Below, piece by piece: positions 45,808 through 56,306 of a DNA stretch of 64,000 nucleotides. The DNA is taken from the NCBI RefSeq assembly GCF_004358345.1, contig NZ_CP037952.1, positions 992,001 to 1,056,000 of the forward strand, read 5' to 3'. The number at the start of each line of letters is the position of its first letter. Position 1 is the first letter of the stretch. The stretch comes from Parashewanella spongiae (lineage in GTDB: Bacteria > Pseudomonadota > Gammaproteobacteria > Enterobacterales > Shewanellaceae). The notes under the pieces are model-generated. The model did no database searches, had not been told where the DNA came from, and worked only from the letters and a program-made list of their open reading frames with translations. The position numbers were made by a program, and so were the translations under genes.

Positions 45808-46744
45808 CGCGGATCAGCCAGTAGTGACAATGCACAATGTTGCTAAACATTATGACAAAGTAACCGCACTTAAAAACGTCAACTTAAATTTATTTGCCGG
45901 TGAAGTACTCGGCTTATTTGGCCATAACGGTGCCGGAAAAACCACAATGATGAAGCTTATCTTAGGCATCATCAAATCAACTCACGGCGAAGTAAAAGTC
46001 TTTGATACTGATCCTATGTCAGCGCAGGCATTTGAAAGCCGTAAACATATTGGTTACTTACCTGAAAATGTCAGTTTTTATGACCACCTGACAGGTAAAG
46101 AGGTACTCACTTACTTTGCAAGGCTCAAACAAGCACCTAAGTCTCAAGTGGTTGAGTTACTTGAGCAAGTAGGATTAACTCATGCAATGAAGCGTCCTGT
46201 AAAGACTTACTCTAAAGGCATGAGACAACGACTGGGCCTCGCACAAGCCTTTCTCGGTACTCCCAAGTTATTACTGCTTGATGAACCGACTGTGGGGCTC
46301 GACCCTATCGCAACACAAGAGTTTTATCAGAGTGTTGATAAACTCAAAGTCAGTGGTGCAAGTATTATCTTATGCTCTCACGTGCTGCCGGGCGTTGAGC
46401 AACATATTGATAAAGCCATGATCATTTCAAGTGGTCAACCTCTTGCTCAAGGCAGCTTAGTTGAGCTTAGAGAGCGAGCTCAATTACCCGTGAATATTAA
46501 AACCAAAGGGTTGAACGGTGCATTAGTAGCGGATGAACGTTTTGTCGACTTTTTGGTGAAAGCCAATCATCTACAGGTTCCTGAATCACAAAAACTCACC
46601 ATTACAAGGCAGTTGTTGGATATGGAAAGCATCACTGACATTCAAGTCGAGCCTGCGGATTTAGAACAAGTCTATCAATATTATCTTTCTGGAAAGTTCA
46701 ACGCGAGCCATAAAGCACACACGCTCACACAGGAGCAAAAATAA
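45797..46744 (+). CDS. nosF: NosF, ABC transporter ATP-binding protein
   Basis: A 315-residue ATPase of the NosDFY complex that supports NosZ maturation, possibly by supplying sulfur or another component. Walker A is GHNGAGKTT, the signature is SKGMRQRLGLAQA, Walker B is LLLLDEPTVGLDP, and the switch histidine lies in LCSHVLPG. It overlaps nosD upstream and shares one base with nosY downstream, indicating tight translational coupling. Confidence 0.95.
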   Translation: MKNNADQPVVTMHNVAKHYDKVTALKNVNLNLFAGEVLGLFGHNGAGKTTMMKLILGIIKSTHGEVKVFDTDPMSAQAFESRKHIGYLPENVSFYDHLTGKEVLTYFARLKQAPKSQVVELLEQVGLTHAMKRPVKTYSKGMRQRLGLAQAFLGTPKLLLLDEPTVGLDPIATQEFYQSVDKLKVSGASIILCSHVLPGVEQHIDKAMIISSGQPLAQGSLVELRERAQLPVNIKTKGLNGALVADERFVDFLVKANHLQVPESQKLTITRQLLDMESITDIQVEPADLEQVYQYYLSGKFNASHKAHTLTQEQK

Positions 46745-47562
46745 TGAATCCGATCCTCTCTGTTGCCATAAAAGAGTTTCAAGATGGACTGAGAAACCGT
46801 TGGTTTATCTCCATTACCTTGATTTTTGCCGTTTTATCGCTTGGGCTGAGCTATTATGGCTCCGTCGCATCCGGACAAATTGGTATTGCGTCGTTATCAT
46901 CGACCATTGCCAGCTTATCCAGTCTTGCTGTTTTTTTAATCCCACTGATTGCATTGCTTTTAGCTTATGACAGCTTTGTAGGGGAACAAGAGTCGGGTAC
47001 GTTATTGTTGCTGCTCACCTACCCGATCAGTCACCGCCAACTTTTGCTTGGAAAATTTACAGGACAAGGCGCCATTATAGCGCTGGCTACGCTGATAGGC
47101 TTTGGCAGTGCAGCCATACTGCTGAGCACGCAATCTGATCCAGCTGCGGTTTTTCATAGCTTTGGATTATTCATCGCCACTGCTATTTTGCTTGGTTTAA
47201 GTTTTATATCTATTGCTTATGTGATCAGCTTACTCGTCAATGAAAAATCCAAAGCGGCAGGGCTTGCGCTTATCTTATGGTTCTTTTTCATATTAGTGTT
47301 TGATTTAGCCATGCTCGCTGTTTTAGTGGGCATTGAAGATGGCTTATCACAGCAGCAACTGGTGCAACTCATGCTATTCAATCCGGCTGATATATTTCGT
47401 ATGGTCAATCTTGCGAGCCTTGATACCTCAGATGTAAATGGCGTATTAGCTATCGCCATTAATGGCAGCATTTCACCAATGGGTTTATTAGGGTTGCAGA
47501 TCGCATGGATAGCCACACCTTTATCGGCCGCTGCGATTATTTTTAATAGGAAAACACTTTAA
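46744..47562 (+). CDS. nosY: NosY, ABC transporter permease
   Basis: A 272-residue inner-membrane permease with six predicted helices and the family pattern KEFQDGLRNRWF at the N-terminus and YDSFVGEQESGTLLLLLTYPI after the second helix. It partners NosF and NosD. Start and stop overlap nosF and nosL by one base each. Confidence 0.95.
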   Translation: MNPILSVAIKEFQDGLRNRWFISITLIFAVLSLGLSYYGSVASGQIGIASLSSTIASLSSLAVFLIPLIALLLAYDSFVGEQESGTLLLLLTYPISHRQLLLGKFTGQGAIIALATLIGFGSAAILLSTQSDPAAVFHSFGLFIATAILLGLSFISIAYVISLLVNEKSKAAGLALILWFFFILVFDLAMLAVLVGIEDGLSQQQLVQLMLFNPADIFRMVNLASLDTSDVNGVLAIAINGSISPMGLLGLQIAWIATPLSAAAIIFNRKTL

Positions 47563-48071
47563 TGATTAACCTAAATAATAAAATAAACATCAACTTGAAG
47601 ACGGCTTTTACACTTTTGTTCATCACTTTTGTCTCGGCTTGTGGTCAAAATGAATCTGAACTAAGTGTAAGGCAGGCTCAGCAAATCCATGCTGGCGACG
47701 AATGTCATTTATGCGGCATGTTAATTACAAATTTTCCCGGGCCAAAAGGTGAGCTATACACCAAAACATCAGATAAAGTGAAAAAGTTTTGCTCGACTCG
47801 CGATATGTTCAGTTTCTTACTCGACCCTGAATACCAAAAGCAAGTGAAAGAAGTGTTTGTGCACGACATGAGTAAGAGCCACTGGGATAAGCCAGATGAT
47901 AGCTACTTCATTGATGCCCGAAAAGCATGGTTTGTTGTAGGCTCAAATAAAACTGGCGCGATGGGAAAAACCATAGCCAGCTTTAGCTTAAAAACCGATG
48001 CTGAAAAATTTTCACAAGAATTTGGAGGAAAAGTATACCCATTTAAAGACATTAAGATGGGCATGCTATAA
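47562..48071 (+). CDS. nosL: NosL, copper chaperone lipoprotein
   Basis: A 169-residue outer-membrane lipoprotein delivering copper(I) to NosZ. The lipobox FVSAC gives the acylated cysteine near residue 28. The CHLCGMLI motif supplies the copper ligands, and FCSTRDMFSFLLDPE and FGGKVYPFKDI are family-typical. It is the last gene of the nos operon, which ends in a terminator at 48084. Confidence 0.95.
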   Translation: MINLNNKININLKTAFTLLFITFVSACGQNESELSVRQAQQIHAGDECHLCGMLITNFPGPKGELYTKTSDKVKKFCSTRDMFSFLLDPEYQKQVKEVFVHDMSKSHWDKPDDSYFIDARKAWFVVGSNKTGAMGKTIASFSLKTDAEKFSQEFGGKVYPFKDIKMGML

Positions 48072-48083
48072 ATGTAAAGAATG

Positions 48084-48116
48084 AAAGGCTGTAACTAGTC
48101 AATCGCAGCCTTTTTA
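48084..48116 (+). terminator. Terminator of the nos operon
   Basis: AAAGGCTG (48084-48091) pairs with CAGCCTTT (48106-48113) and is followed by further T residues. It lies 12 bases after the nosL stop. Confidence 0.8.
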
Positions 48117-48123
48117 CTCTGCA

Positions 48124-48648
48124 TTACTGTTTGAATGCAATTTTAGGGTCAATGACACAAGACTTAATGGACTTAGGATTGTTAGCACGATTTACTAACC
48201 AGCACTCATTGTAAATAGAGCAATAGCATAATTCTATTTCTACACTCTTATCAATTTCAAGAAACTTTTCATTATCCTTTGGCTTGTTTCGTAAACTCGT
48301 CATTGGTACAAGCTTATCTTGTGCAGCTAAAATTAATTGGCCTAAATGGGACTGAATATGTTGAGGAAATTCAGGAATATCGTTCCAACGAGATATAGGC
48401 TTAGATTGGTAAGTCACTTTTGCATACTTAATGATTGAAGGCCCATTGCCTGGGTTGTTCACACCATAACTAAAATGAGTATCCCCATAGCTTCTATATA
48501 TCTGCAGCCTTGGCCAAACAGAGGCTCTGGCATAAGAGCGGTCAATATATGCGGAATAAACTGATACAGTTGTCGTTACAAGTGTCATCACTAACGCCGA
48601 CATCGCTACAATCATTTCTGGCTTTTTATACCATTTTTTATTTGTCAT
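48124..48648 (-). CDS. Membrane-anchored hypothetical protein
   Basis: A 174-residue protein with one N-terminal membrane helix (about residues 12-34, MIVAMSALVMTLVTTTVSVYS) and a soluble domain facing, most likely, the periplasm. Motif-like pieces are ARASVWPRLQIYRSY, FSYGVNNPGNGPSIIKYAKVTY and IELCYCSIYNECWLV, where several cysteines might form disulfides. I do not recognise a function. A family A MITE begins 12 bases upstream of the start. Confidence 0.7.
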   Translation of the reverse strand: MTNKKWYKKPEMIVAMSALVMTLVTTTVSVYSAYIDRSYARASVWPRLQIYRSYGDTHFSYGVNNPGNGPSIIKYAKVTYQSKPISRWNDIPEFPQHIQSHLGQLILAAQDKLVPMTSLRNKPKDNEKFLEIDKSVEIELCYCSIYNECWLVNRANNPKSIKSCVIDPKIAFKQ

Positions 48649-48660
48649 AAACTCTCTTTA

Positions 48661-48895
48661 ACCTAGAAACATCAGTTGACTGCGTTCTCAAGCATAGAAA
48701 AATGGCTGATAGTAAGGCGTAGCTTGCAGCAAGTAGTTATTCTACTTGCAAAAGTTACAACGCAGATAGCAGCCATTTTAGCAAGCTTGTGAGCGTAGAG
48801 CACTTCACTCATTGGGTGAAAGCCATGATGATAAAGTCATCTTATTGACTCAAACAGTTACTCATATACTCAGCGTTCAACTGATGTTTTTAGGT
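48661..48895 (-). mobile_element. MITE family A, copy 3 (inverted)
   Basis: A 235-bp element bounded by ACCTAGAAACATCAGTTGAC and TCAACTGATGTTTTTAGGT. It is nearly the exact reverse complement of 11156-11390. It lies between two divergent genes and could carry promoter sequences. Confidence 0.87.
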
Positions 48896-48958
48896 TTAAC
48901 TTTGTTATTTTTTGTATAATCTAACACACTGTTTTTATTATTCTAAGCGCTAATCATT

Positions 48959-49606
48959 ATGAGTCTTCAAGACTGGACAAACCGTTGGAGTGAAGGTCGT
49001 ATTGGCTTTCACCTTGCCGAAGTAAACCCACACTTAATTGAACATTGGCAAAAAGTCACTTCAATACGAAAAAATGTATTTGTCCCACTTTGTGGAAAAA
49101 GTCAGGACTTAATGTGGTTACAAAAACAAGGACTTAAAGTTGTTGGTGCCGAGCTGGTCGAAGTGGCTGTTGAGTCATTTTTTAACGAGCAACAACTTAA
49201 CCCTAAAATTGAAAAATCGGGCTCAAATCATCTGTGGTGCGATGATGGTATCAATATTTATCAAGGTGATTTTTTTACTTTGCCAATAGGTGAAATTAGC
49301 AGTGATGTATTTTATGATCGCGCCGCACTCATTGCGCTCCCACGAGGATTACGCCAGCAATACGTTAATCAATTATTAACCGTTGCAAGTGAGCTACAAC
49401 AAGGCTTATTAGTTACTCTCGACTACGACCAAAATAAGGTTGATGGCCCACCATACTCCGTCCCAAAATACGAAGTTGAACAACTATTCTCGAAGGACTT
49501 TATCATTCAAAAATTATCTGAAACGATAGTAGACACTCCACCTGGATTTAGAAAAAATGGCATTATGCAGATGCAAGAAACGGTTTATAAATTAACGAAA
49601 AAATGA
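48959..49606 (+). CDS. tpm: Thiopurine S-methyltransferase
   Basis: A 215-residue SAM-dependent methyltransferase of the bacterial TPMT family, which in related bacteria detoxifies tellurite, selenite and thiopurines. Landmarks are WTNRWSEGRIGFHLAEVNP, FVPLCGKSQDLMWLQ (SAM-binding), VVGAELVEVAVESFF, IYQGDFFTL, VFYDRAALIALP and VTLDYDQNKVDGPPYSVP. Length is normal. Confidence 0.95.
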   Translation: MSLQDWTNRWSEGRIGFHLAEVNPHLIEHWQKVTSIRKNVFVPLCGKSQDLMWLQKQGLKVVGAELVEVAVESFFNEQQLNPKIEKSGSNHLWCDDGINIYQGDFFTLPIGEISSDVFYDRAALIALPRGLRQQYVNQLLTVASELQQGLLVTLDYDQNKVDGPPYSVPKYEVEQLFSKDFIIQKLSETIVDTPPGFRKNGIMQMQETVYKLTKK

Positions 49607-49659
49607 CTCTATCGCATTCATAAAACTCAATTAAGCTAATGAATCCCCCATCTTATTAA

Positions 49660-51066
49660 TTAGGGAGCCTCTTTTGCGAATTTTGATTCAGCTGTGGTGA
49701 TAAATTCCTTTAGAGTTGGTTGCTTGCATAATTCAGCTCTATGCTTTTTATTCGCCGACAACAGAGAAATTTGTTTCGGTTCTAGTTTAATAATTTCTGC
49801 AGCTGCTTTTAGGTCTCTTGCTTTAAGTGCAAAATATAATATTGTCTGGCCTGTGGCATTAGTAGTTGCTGCTCCGCCAATAAGATTTAGCAAAGCTTCC
49901 GTTTTATAAATTGTCGACGCGCTTTTCTTGGTGTCTAGCTCTTTCACTAGCTGCGTGCCTCTAGTCTGGTCTGCTTTTAAGAAACCGATGGCGACTGACC
50001 AACAATCCTTTTCAATGGCATATTTTAAAAAAGTGGTTTCTGCAGGAACCGTTGCGTCACTTTCAAATTCGTCTGCAGCTTTTCCATACACAGAAAATGG
50101 CGTTTCTCCTTTTTTATCTTTTACATCAAGGTTCGCATCATAATCAATCAAAAGTTGTGCGTGCTGCATGCATCTATTCGCAATGGCATGAAACAGTGCC
50201 GTTCTTCCTGCTGAATTAACAAAGTCTACTTTCGCCCCTCTTTGCAGTAACAACTGCATTACTTTTATATCAGCCGCGTGTACAGATTCCATTAGCGGTG
50301 TGCTTTGAAACTCTGGGCAACAGCCATCGACATCGGCTCCATTATCAAGTAATAAGGTAACTAATTTAAGTGGATTATCATCTCTCAACACAGCCCATGC
50401 CAGTGGTGATATTCCCCCTTTTGGAGTTTTAGGGTTTGGATTAGCGCCATTATTAAGCATGGCTTCAACGACTTTATAATCGCCACGTTCACAAGCAAAA
50501 CTTAAGGCACATCGATTACCTCGAGTTGAATCAATTTTAGCGCCAAATGAGATTAACTGTTTTATCGTAGCTGGTGCCGATTTCTTACTGGCACATGCCG
50601 CAAGTAAAGGTGTGCAACCATCGTCCATACAAAAATTCACAACCCTTTTCGCTTCATCCTTATCTTCGATAGTTTTGTAGGAAATATTTTCCCCATGTTG
50701 AGCATTTACAAAGAGCTTATAGATGAAATCTAATTTTTGACTAAAATGACGCAGTTTCGCTTTAAATTCAGTCACTACTCCGTTCTTATACTCCTCATAA
50801 TTTGGATGTATTGGGTTTAAGAAGCCTAATTGCTCGACCGCAATTTCAGAACACACAAAAGACCAATGAGGAGACTGCTTACTCTCTCTGACTTGATATT
50901 GTTTTTCAACTTGTTTACCCAAAGTCTCACTATATAAACTCACTATCAAGTTTTTGCCGCTAGTAGCTGCATCACTGCATAGTTGAAGATCGAATTCAGA
51001 TACTGATGTCTCTGAATTTTTTTGTGTCGAGATAACGAGCATTGGTGACGCCGATTCAACCGCCAT
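49660..51066 (-). CDS. Ankyrin-repeat protein, effector-like
   Basis: A 468-residue protein lacking a signal peptide. The first 140 residues form a unique region (STQKNSETSVSEFDLQL and later a predicted helix). Residues about 150-330 hold at least five ankyrin repeats with clear consensus: GCTPLLAACAS, RCALSFACERGDYKVVEAML, GISPLAWAVLRDD, STPLMESVHAADIKVMQLLL and GRTALFHAIANR. Further degenerate repeats run to the end (GQTILYFALKARDLKAAAEI). It is probably a protein-binding host-interaction factor, but its partner and secretion are unknown. Neighbours are housekeeping genes. Confidence 0.75.
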   Translation of the reverse strand: MAVESASPMLVISTQKNSETSVSEFDLQLCSDAATSGKNLIVSLYSETLGKQVEKQYQVRESKQSPHWSFVCSEIAVEQLGFLNPIHPNYEEYKNGVVTEFKAKLRHFSQKLDFIYKLFVNAQHGENISYKTIEDKDEAKRVVNFCMDDGCTPLLAACASKKSAPATIKQLISFGAKIDSTRGNRCALSFACERGDYKVVEAMLNNGANPNPKTPKGGISPLAWAVLRDDNPLKLVTLLLDNGADVDGCCPEFQSTPLMESVHAADIKVMQLLLQRGAKVDFVNSAGRTALFHAIANRCMQHAQLLIDYDANLDVKDKKGETPFSVYGKAADEFESDATVPAETTFLKYAIEKDCWSVAIGFLKADQTRGTQLVKELDTKKSASTIYKTEALLNLIGGAATTNATGQTILYFALKARDLKAAAEIIKLEPKQISLLSANKKHRAELCKQPTLKEFITTAESKFAKEAP

Positions 51067-51153
51067 ATTTATTTAGCCTTCTCAATCTATAAGTAAGTAA
51101 AATTCAATAGAAAATGAAGATGATAATAGGCGACTGTCGATCTAAAGTGCAGC

Positions 51154-51194
51154 GATTAAACAATTATTAATAACTACTTAATGACTGTTTAATC
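51154..51194. promoter_or_regulatory. Inverted repeat upstream of the ankyrin gene
   Basis: GATTAAACA (51154-51162) and TGTTTAATC (51186-51194) are perfect inverse arms 23 bases apart, about 90-130 bases upstream of the ankyrin start. This could be a regulator site or a hairpin. No regulator is assigned. Confidence 0.35.
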
Positions 51195-51240
51195 ACATAA
51201 AACTTTAATAAGTAGATAGACTAAATCTGAGAGTATGTTT

Positions 51241-51741
51241 CTATGGTTCTAAAGGCTCTCGACTAAACTGCTCACAGTCACATTCAGTACAAGACGGAAT
51301 CGTGGTTGGAAACTCAATGTTGAAGCCATGTCCACATTGATTACAAATAATTTGCCCTTGACTGACTATATCGCCAACCTGATAGAAACCATGGTGTTCA
51401 AATTCCTGTGCAAGCTCATGCCATTCGACTTGACTGCGATCGCTAATTTCACCAAGCCAGTGCCAGAGTGTATTTTCAATTGCTAGCATCGTCGGGCTTG
51501 ATGCTAAGCTAGATTCATTCTGTTGTTTCAAAAAAGCCGAAATATCACGTTTTAAAAATTCTTCGACCAATGCAAGCTCTTTTATGTCAGAACCCTGCTT
51601 AAGTGCTAAAAACTGCTTACCATGTGCAACTGACTGAAATAAATCATTTGCTGTCAGTGTGTTATCCATTTGGTACTCTTGTTGGATCTGTTTTATTAAG
51701 CTTTGATACAACTTAAGTAATGCACTGCTTCTTTCACTCAT
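51241..51741 (-). CDS. ybeL: Zinc-ribbon protein of the YbeL family
   Basis: A 166-residue protein with a helical N-terminal part and a C-terminal zinc ribbon (ICNQCGHGF and IPSCTECDCEQF). The middle segment WHWLGEISDRSQVEWHELAQEFEHHGFYQVGDI is typical of the DUF1451/YbeL family. In Escherichia coli ybeL is also divergent from leuS, as here. Function is unknown. Confidence 0.85.
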   Translation of the reverse strand: MSERSSALLKLYQSLIKQIQQEYQMDNTLTANDLFQSVAHGKQFLALKQGSDIKELALVEEFLKRDISAFLKQQNESSLASSPTMLAIENTLWHWLGEISDRSQVEWHELAQEFEHHGFYQVGDIVSQGQIICNQCGHGFNIEFPTTIPSCTECDCEQFSREPLEP

Positions 51742-51934
51742 ATTTAGTACTCCATTAATCAGGTGATAACCGCTAATTTTAAGTACAAGGTGGACTTAAT
51801 ATAGTTTATCCTATGCCTAATTATTTATGGAAACCACGCGCCAGATCAAAAATATACGATCTAGACTTTTCTGCTTACATATCGAGCAATTGAGTATGAT
51901 TTATAGATGATTTGGGCACTGCCGGAAGAAGTTG

Positions 51935-54514
51935 ATGCAAGAGCAATATAATCCCTCAGAAATTGAAGCTAATGTTCAAAAACACTGGGCTGAAAGTAAA
52001 ACCTTTGAAGTAACCGAAGACGAAAGCAAAGAAAAATTCTACTGCTTATCAATGTTCCCATACCCTTCAGGTCGTTTGCACATGGGTCATGTGCGTAACT
52101 ACACCATCGGTGATGTTGTGGCACGCTACCAGCGTCTACAAGGCAAGAATGTTCTACAACCTATCGGTTGGGATTCATTTGGTCTTCCAGCAGAAAATGC
52201 CGCCATTAATAATAAAACGGCACCCGCTCCGTGGACATACAAAAACATCGATTACATGAAAAACCAGCTTAAAATGCTAGGTTTTGGTTATGACTGGAGC
52301 CGTGAAATTGCAACTTGTACTCCAGAGTATTATCGCTGGGAGCAATGGTTTTTCACTAAACTTTACGAAAAAGGTTTAGTTTATAAAAAAACAGCTTCTG
52401 TTAACTGGTGTCCCAATGACCAAACAGTATTGGCGAATGAACAAGTACAAGATGGATGCTGTTGGCGCTGTGATACCCCTGTAGAGCAAAAAGATATTCC
52501 ACAGTGGTTCATAAAAATTACCGCCTATGCTGAAGAATTGCTTAACGATTTAGATGATTTACCTGAATGGCCAGATCAAGTTAAAGCTATGCAGCGTAAC
52601 TGGATTGGTCGAAGTGAAGGGGTTGAAATTACCTTTAATGTTGCCGATAGTGACCAAAGCTTCGATGTATATACCACTCGCCCTGATACCTTAATGGGCG
52701 TGACTTATGTCGCTGTTGCTGCAGGTCACCCATTAGCCGAAGAAGCCGCAGAAAATAATACCGAACTTGCCAACTTTATCGATGAATGTAAAAACAGCAG
52801 CACCTCCGAAACAGACATTGCTACCATCGAAAAAGCTGGCGTATTTACAGGCCAATATGCAACGCACCCTCTTACAGGTAAACAAGTACCTATTTGGGCC
52901 GCAAACTTTGTGTTGATGAGCTACGGTACTGGTGCGGTTATGTCTGTACCTGCACACGATCAACGTGACTATGAGTTCGCCACAAAATATGGCTTAAACA
53001 TTGAAGCCGTGATCAAACCAAATGAAGGTGAGCTCGACATCAGTAAAGTGGCTTTCATAGACAAAGGCGTATTGTTTAACTCGGGCGAATTCGACGGTTT
53101 AGCCTTTGAACAAGCCTTTGATGCGATAGCAGCTAAGCTAGAGTCGGAAAACAAAGGCACTCGTAAAGTTAATTATCGTTTGCGTGATTGGGGCGTTTCT
53201 CGTCAGCGTTACTGGGGAGCTCCTATCCCTATGGCGACATTGGAAGACGGTACAGTCATGCCAATTCCAGAAGAGCAACTGCCTTTGGAATTACCTGAAG
53301 ATGTTGTAATGGATGGCATTCAAAGCCCAATTAAAGCCGATACTAAATGGGCTGAATTGACGATTAACGGTCAAAAAGCGATGGCTGAAACCGATACGTT
53401 TGATACCTTTATGGAGTCAAGCTGGTATTACGCACGTTACTGTAGCCCTCATGCTGATCAAATGCTTGATCCAACCAAAGCAAACTACTGGTTACCGGTT
53501 GATCAGTACATTGGTGGTATCGAGCATGCTTGTATGCACTTATTGTACTTCCGTTTCTTCCATAAATTACTGCGTGATGCAGGGTTGGTTGATTCAAATG
53601 AGCCTGCAAAACGATTACTTACTCAAGGCATGGTGTTGGCTGATGCTTATTACTACACCAACGCTAAAGGAGCTCGAGTTTGGGTTTCGCCACAAGATGT
53701 AGTAGAGCTTGAGAAAGACGATAAAGGCCGTGTCATTAAAGCAGTTGATAAAGATGGCAACGTGTTGACTTACACCGGCATGAGCAAAATGTCTAAGTCT
53801 AAAAATAACGGTATCGACCCACAAACTATGGTTGAAAAGTACGGTGCGGATACGGTTCGTTTATTCATGATGTTTGCATCGCCTCCAGAGTTAACACTTG
53901 AGTGGCAAGAGTCTGGCGTTGATGGGGCACACCGTTTCATCAAGCGTATATGGAAACTTGCAAGTGATCATCTTGCACAAGGTGACACGGTTAATTTAGA
54001 TAAATCAGCCCTGAACAGCGCCCAAAAGACGCTTCGCCGTGAACTGCATAAAACCATTCAAAAAGTCACTGATGATATCGGTCGTCGTCAAATGTTCAAT
54101 ACGGCCATTGCTTCAATAATGGAATTAATGAATCACCTGACTAAAGCGAAAAAAGAATCCGAACAAGACAGAGCTATTATTGCCGAAGCTCTGTCAGCGA
54201 TCGCACGTTTACTTTACCCAATCACGCCTCACATGAGTTTCCAACTGTGGAATGAATTAGGCAACACTGGCGCAATCGAAGATAGCCGCTGGCCAGAGGT
54301 CGATGAATCAGCATTGGTTGAAGACAGCAAACTTATAATTGTTCAAGTAAATGGTAAGGTAAGAGCCAAAATCACCGTTGCGGCCGATGCGACTAAAGAG
54401 GAAGTTGAAGCATTAGGATTGAGTCATGAACACGTGGCTAAATTTACTGACGGTAATACTATTCGTAAAATCATTTATGTACCGGGTAAGCTACTGAATA
54501 TTGTTGCGAACTAA
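51935..54514 (+). CDS. leuS: Leucyl-tRNA synthetase
   Basis: An 859-residue class I synthetase charging tRNA-Leu. HIGH-type motif HMGH lies in [16 protein letters not shown]. The editing domain carries [16 protein letters not shown] and [12 protein letters not shown]. The KMSKS loop is [11 protein letters not shown]. The C-terminal tail has [13 protein letters not shown]. The ATG at 51935 is preferred over the TTG at 51932, with GGAAGAA upstream. It heads leuS-lptE-holA-nadD. Confidence 0.98.
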   Translation: MQEQYNPSEIEANVQKHWAESKTFEVTEDESKEKFYCLSMFPYPSGRLHMGHVRNYTIGDVVARYQRLQGKNVLQPIGWDSFGLPAENAAINNKTAPAPWTYKNIDYMKNQLKMLGFGYDWSREIATCTPEYYRWEQWFFTKLYEKGLVYKKTASVNWCPNDQTVLANEQVQDGCCWRCDTPVEQKDIPQWFIKITAYAEELLNDLDDLPEWPDQVKAMQRNWIGRSEGVEITFNVADSDQSFDVYTTRPDTLMGVTYVAVAAGHPLAEEAAENNTELANFIDECKNSSTSETDIATIEKAGVFTGQYATHPLTGKQVPIWAANFVLMSYGTGAVMSVPAHDQRDYEFATKYGLNIEAVIKPNEGELDISKVAFIDKGVLFNSGEFDGLAFEQAFDAIAAKLESENKGTRKVNYRLRDWGVSRQRYWGAPIPMATLEDGTVMPIPEEQLPLELPEDVVMDGIQSPIKADTKWAELTINGQKAMAETDTFDTFMESSWYYARYCSPHADQMLDPTKANYWLPVDQYIGGIEHACMHLLYFRFFHKLLRDAGLVDSNEPAKRLLTQGMVLADAYYYTNAKGARVWVSPQDVVELEKDDKGRVIKAVDKDGNVLTYTGMSKMSKSKNNGIDPQTMVEKYGADTVRLFMMFASPPELTLEWQESGVDGAHRFIKRIWKLASDHLAQGDTVNLDKSALNSAQKTLRRELHKTIQKVTDDIGRRQMFNTAIASIMELMNHLTKAKKESEQDRAIIAEALSAIARLLYPITPHMSFQLWNELGNTGAIEDSRWPEVDESALVEDSKLIIVQVNGKVRAKITVAADATKEEVEALGLSHEHVAKFTDGNTIRKIIYVPGKLLNIVAN

Positions 54515-54529
54515 AATAGGTTGAAAAGG

Positions 54530-54583
54530 CGCTTTGATGCTTGATGAAAGGTAATGGATTCAAACTCAAAGCGTTTTGTTTTT
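54530..54583 (+). terminator. Possible weak terminator after leuS
   Basis: CGCTTTGA (54530-54537) pairs with TCAAAGCG (54566-54573) around a long 28-base loop and is followed by TTTTGTTTTT. The long loop makes strong termination doubtful. The 262-bp leuS-lptE gap is unusually large for this operon. Confidence 0.4.
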
Positions 54584-54776
54584 CAATCTGTCATACTTAA
54601 CCTGAGTTCGAGATAATGAAATCTATAATTTAATGTTTTATAGACAATAAGTTTAAATTCAATCTACAGTGTGACTAGCTTCGTCTAGTACAAGGCGAAA
54701 ATAGCAGCACTGTAGAGGTTTGCTTATCCAGAGTTCAGGTTACTTAATATGTTGATAAAAAAGGATTCGATTACAT

Positions 54777-55268
54777 ATGCTTATAAAGCGCATTGGTTTT
54801 ACCATTATGGCACTGACAATTTTATTCAGTGCTGGATGCGGCTTTAAATTACAAGGCAGCTATTCAATTCCTGATGAGCTACAAACTCTCAGTCTTTCAA
54901 GCCAAGATAAATACAGCGAACTCACTCACTTAGTCCGTGAGCGACTGCGTTTAAACAGCATCAATTTGATTGAGCCAAATGATAAGACACCTCGATTAAA
55001 ACTGATCAAAGATTCTCTTGATCGCACGACGCTTTCACTTTACCCCACAGGTAATGTGGCAGAATATGAACTCATCTATCAAGTTGAATTTACCATCAGC
55101 TTTCCAAATCAAGAAGCTCAACTATTTCAAGCTATCATACGACGCGATTACCTCGATGATCCTCGAACATCTTTAGCAAAAAGCCGAGAAATGGCTTTGT
55201 TAGTTAAAGAAATGCGATTACAGGCAGCGGATAAAATCATCCAAACGCTTGCCGCATTCGAGCAGTAA
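54777..55268 (+). CDS. lptE: LPS-assembly lipoprotein LptE
   Basis: A 163-residue outer-membrane lipoprotein that plugs LptD and helps place lipopolysaccharide in the outer leaflet. The lipobox LFSAGC puts the lipidated cysteine near residue 21, followed by GFKLQGSYSIPDELQTLSL, typical of LptE (RlpB). Its stop is two bases before the holA start. Confidence 0.94.
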   Translation: MLIKRIGFTIMALTILFSAGCGFKLQGSYSIPDELQTLSLSSQDKYSELTHLVRERLRLNSINLIEPNDKTPRLKLIKDSLDRTTLSLYPTGNVAEYELIYQVEFTISFPNQEAQLFQAIIRRDYLDDPRTSLAKSREMALLVKEMRLQAADKIIQTLAAFEQ

Positions 55269-55270
55269 CC

Positions 55271-56299
55271 ATGCGCGTATATCCGGATCAGATTGCTAGA
55301 AATTTAGGTCAACTGAAACAAGTCTATATTTTGTTTGGTGATGATCCATGGTTGATTGATAATTGTAAGCAACAAATTGTCGCTGCGGCTCGACAGCAGG
55401 GATTTGATGAGCGTATTCAACTCTACCAAGAAATCGGTTTCAACTGGAGTGATTTAACGTCTGAGTGGCAAGCCCTCAGTTTATTTTCCAGCAAACGAAT
55501 TATTGAACTGACCCTGCCCGCATCAAAGCCAGAAACTGAAGGCGCCAATACATTTAAAGAGCTCATGACTCAGCCTAATCCTGATGTACTCTTGATTATT
55601 CAAGGCCCTAAAGTCACCGCTGAGAAAACGAGTAGCAAATGGTTTAAGACGCTGGACAGCCAAGGTATATACCTGCCTTGTACCACACCTGAAGGCACTC
55701 AGTTTCAGCGCTGGCTGGATAACCGGATTAAATTTTTCAAGTTAAAACTGCAACCCGATGCGCGCGCGCTATTGGTGACCTTATATGAAGGTAACCTATT
55801 AGCAGCCGATCAAGCACTTCAATTATTACAGCTTTTAGCACCAGATCGTTTAATCGATGCTGAAGAACTTAAGCATTACTTTGAAGATCAATCTCGATTT
55901 ACTGTATTTCAACTCTGCGATGCTATATTAGCGAACAAGCATAATAAAGCTATGCACATGTTGTCACAGTTAAAAGCTGAAGACATCGCTTTACCAATTA
56001 TCTTATGGGCGCTATTTAAAGAGCTAAACACATTACTTAAGCTCAAACATGCACAACAAAATCGAGAAAACTTGTCGCCTTTATGGAGCAAACTTAGTAT
56101 TTGGGATAAACGTAAACCCATTTATCAAGATGCACTAAACCGATTAAGTCTATCTAACATCGAGCATATGCTTTCGATGGCTTCGAATATTGAGCTAAAT
56201 TTAAAACAATATGGCGTTGAAGACTGGACAGCCATCAGCCATCTCTGTTTATTGTTCGATCCCGTTGCTCATCAATCTTTAGCACATATACAAGAGTGA
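55271..56299 (+). CDS. holA: DNA polymerase III delta subunit
   Basis: A 342-residue clamp-loader subunit that opens the beta sliding clamp. It starts MRVYPDQIARNLGQLKQVYILFGDDPWLIDN, has the delta-specific PDVLLIIQGPKVTAEKTSSKWFK, and an AAA+-like helical middle (GNLLAADQALQLLQLL). Walker motifs are absent, as expected for delta. It sits between lptE and nadD in conserved order. Confidence 0.95.
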   Translation: MRVYPDQIARNLGQLKQVYILFGDDPWLIDNCKQQIVAAARQQGFDERIQLYQEIGFNWSDLTSEWQALSLFSSKRIIELTLPASKPETEGANTFKELMTQPNPDVLLIIQGPKVTAEKTSSKWFKTLDSQGIYLPCTTPEGTQFQRWLDNRIKFFKLKLQPDARALLVTLYEGNLLAADQALQLLQLLAPDRLIDAEELKHYFEDQSRFTVFQLCDAILANKHNKAMHMLSQLKAEDIALPIILWALFKELNTLLKLKHAQQNRENLSPLWSKLSIWDKRKPIYQDALNRLSLSNIEHMLSMASNIELNLKQYGVEDWTAISHLCLLFDPVAHQSLAHIQE

Positions 56300-56306
56300 G
56301 CTAATT

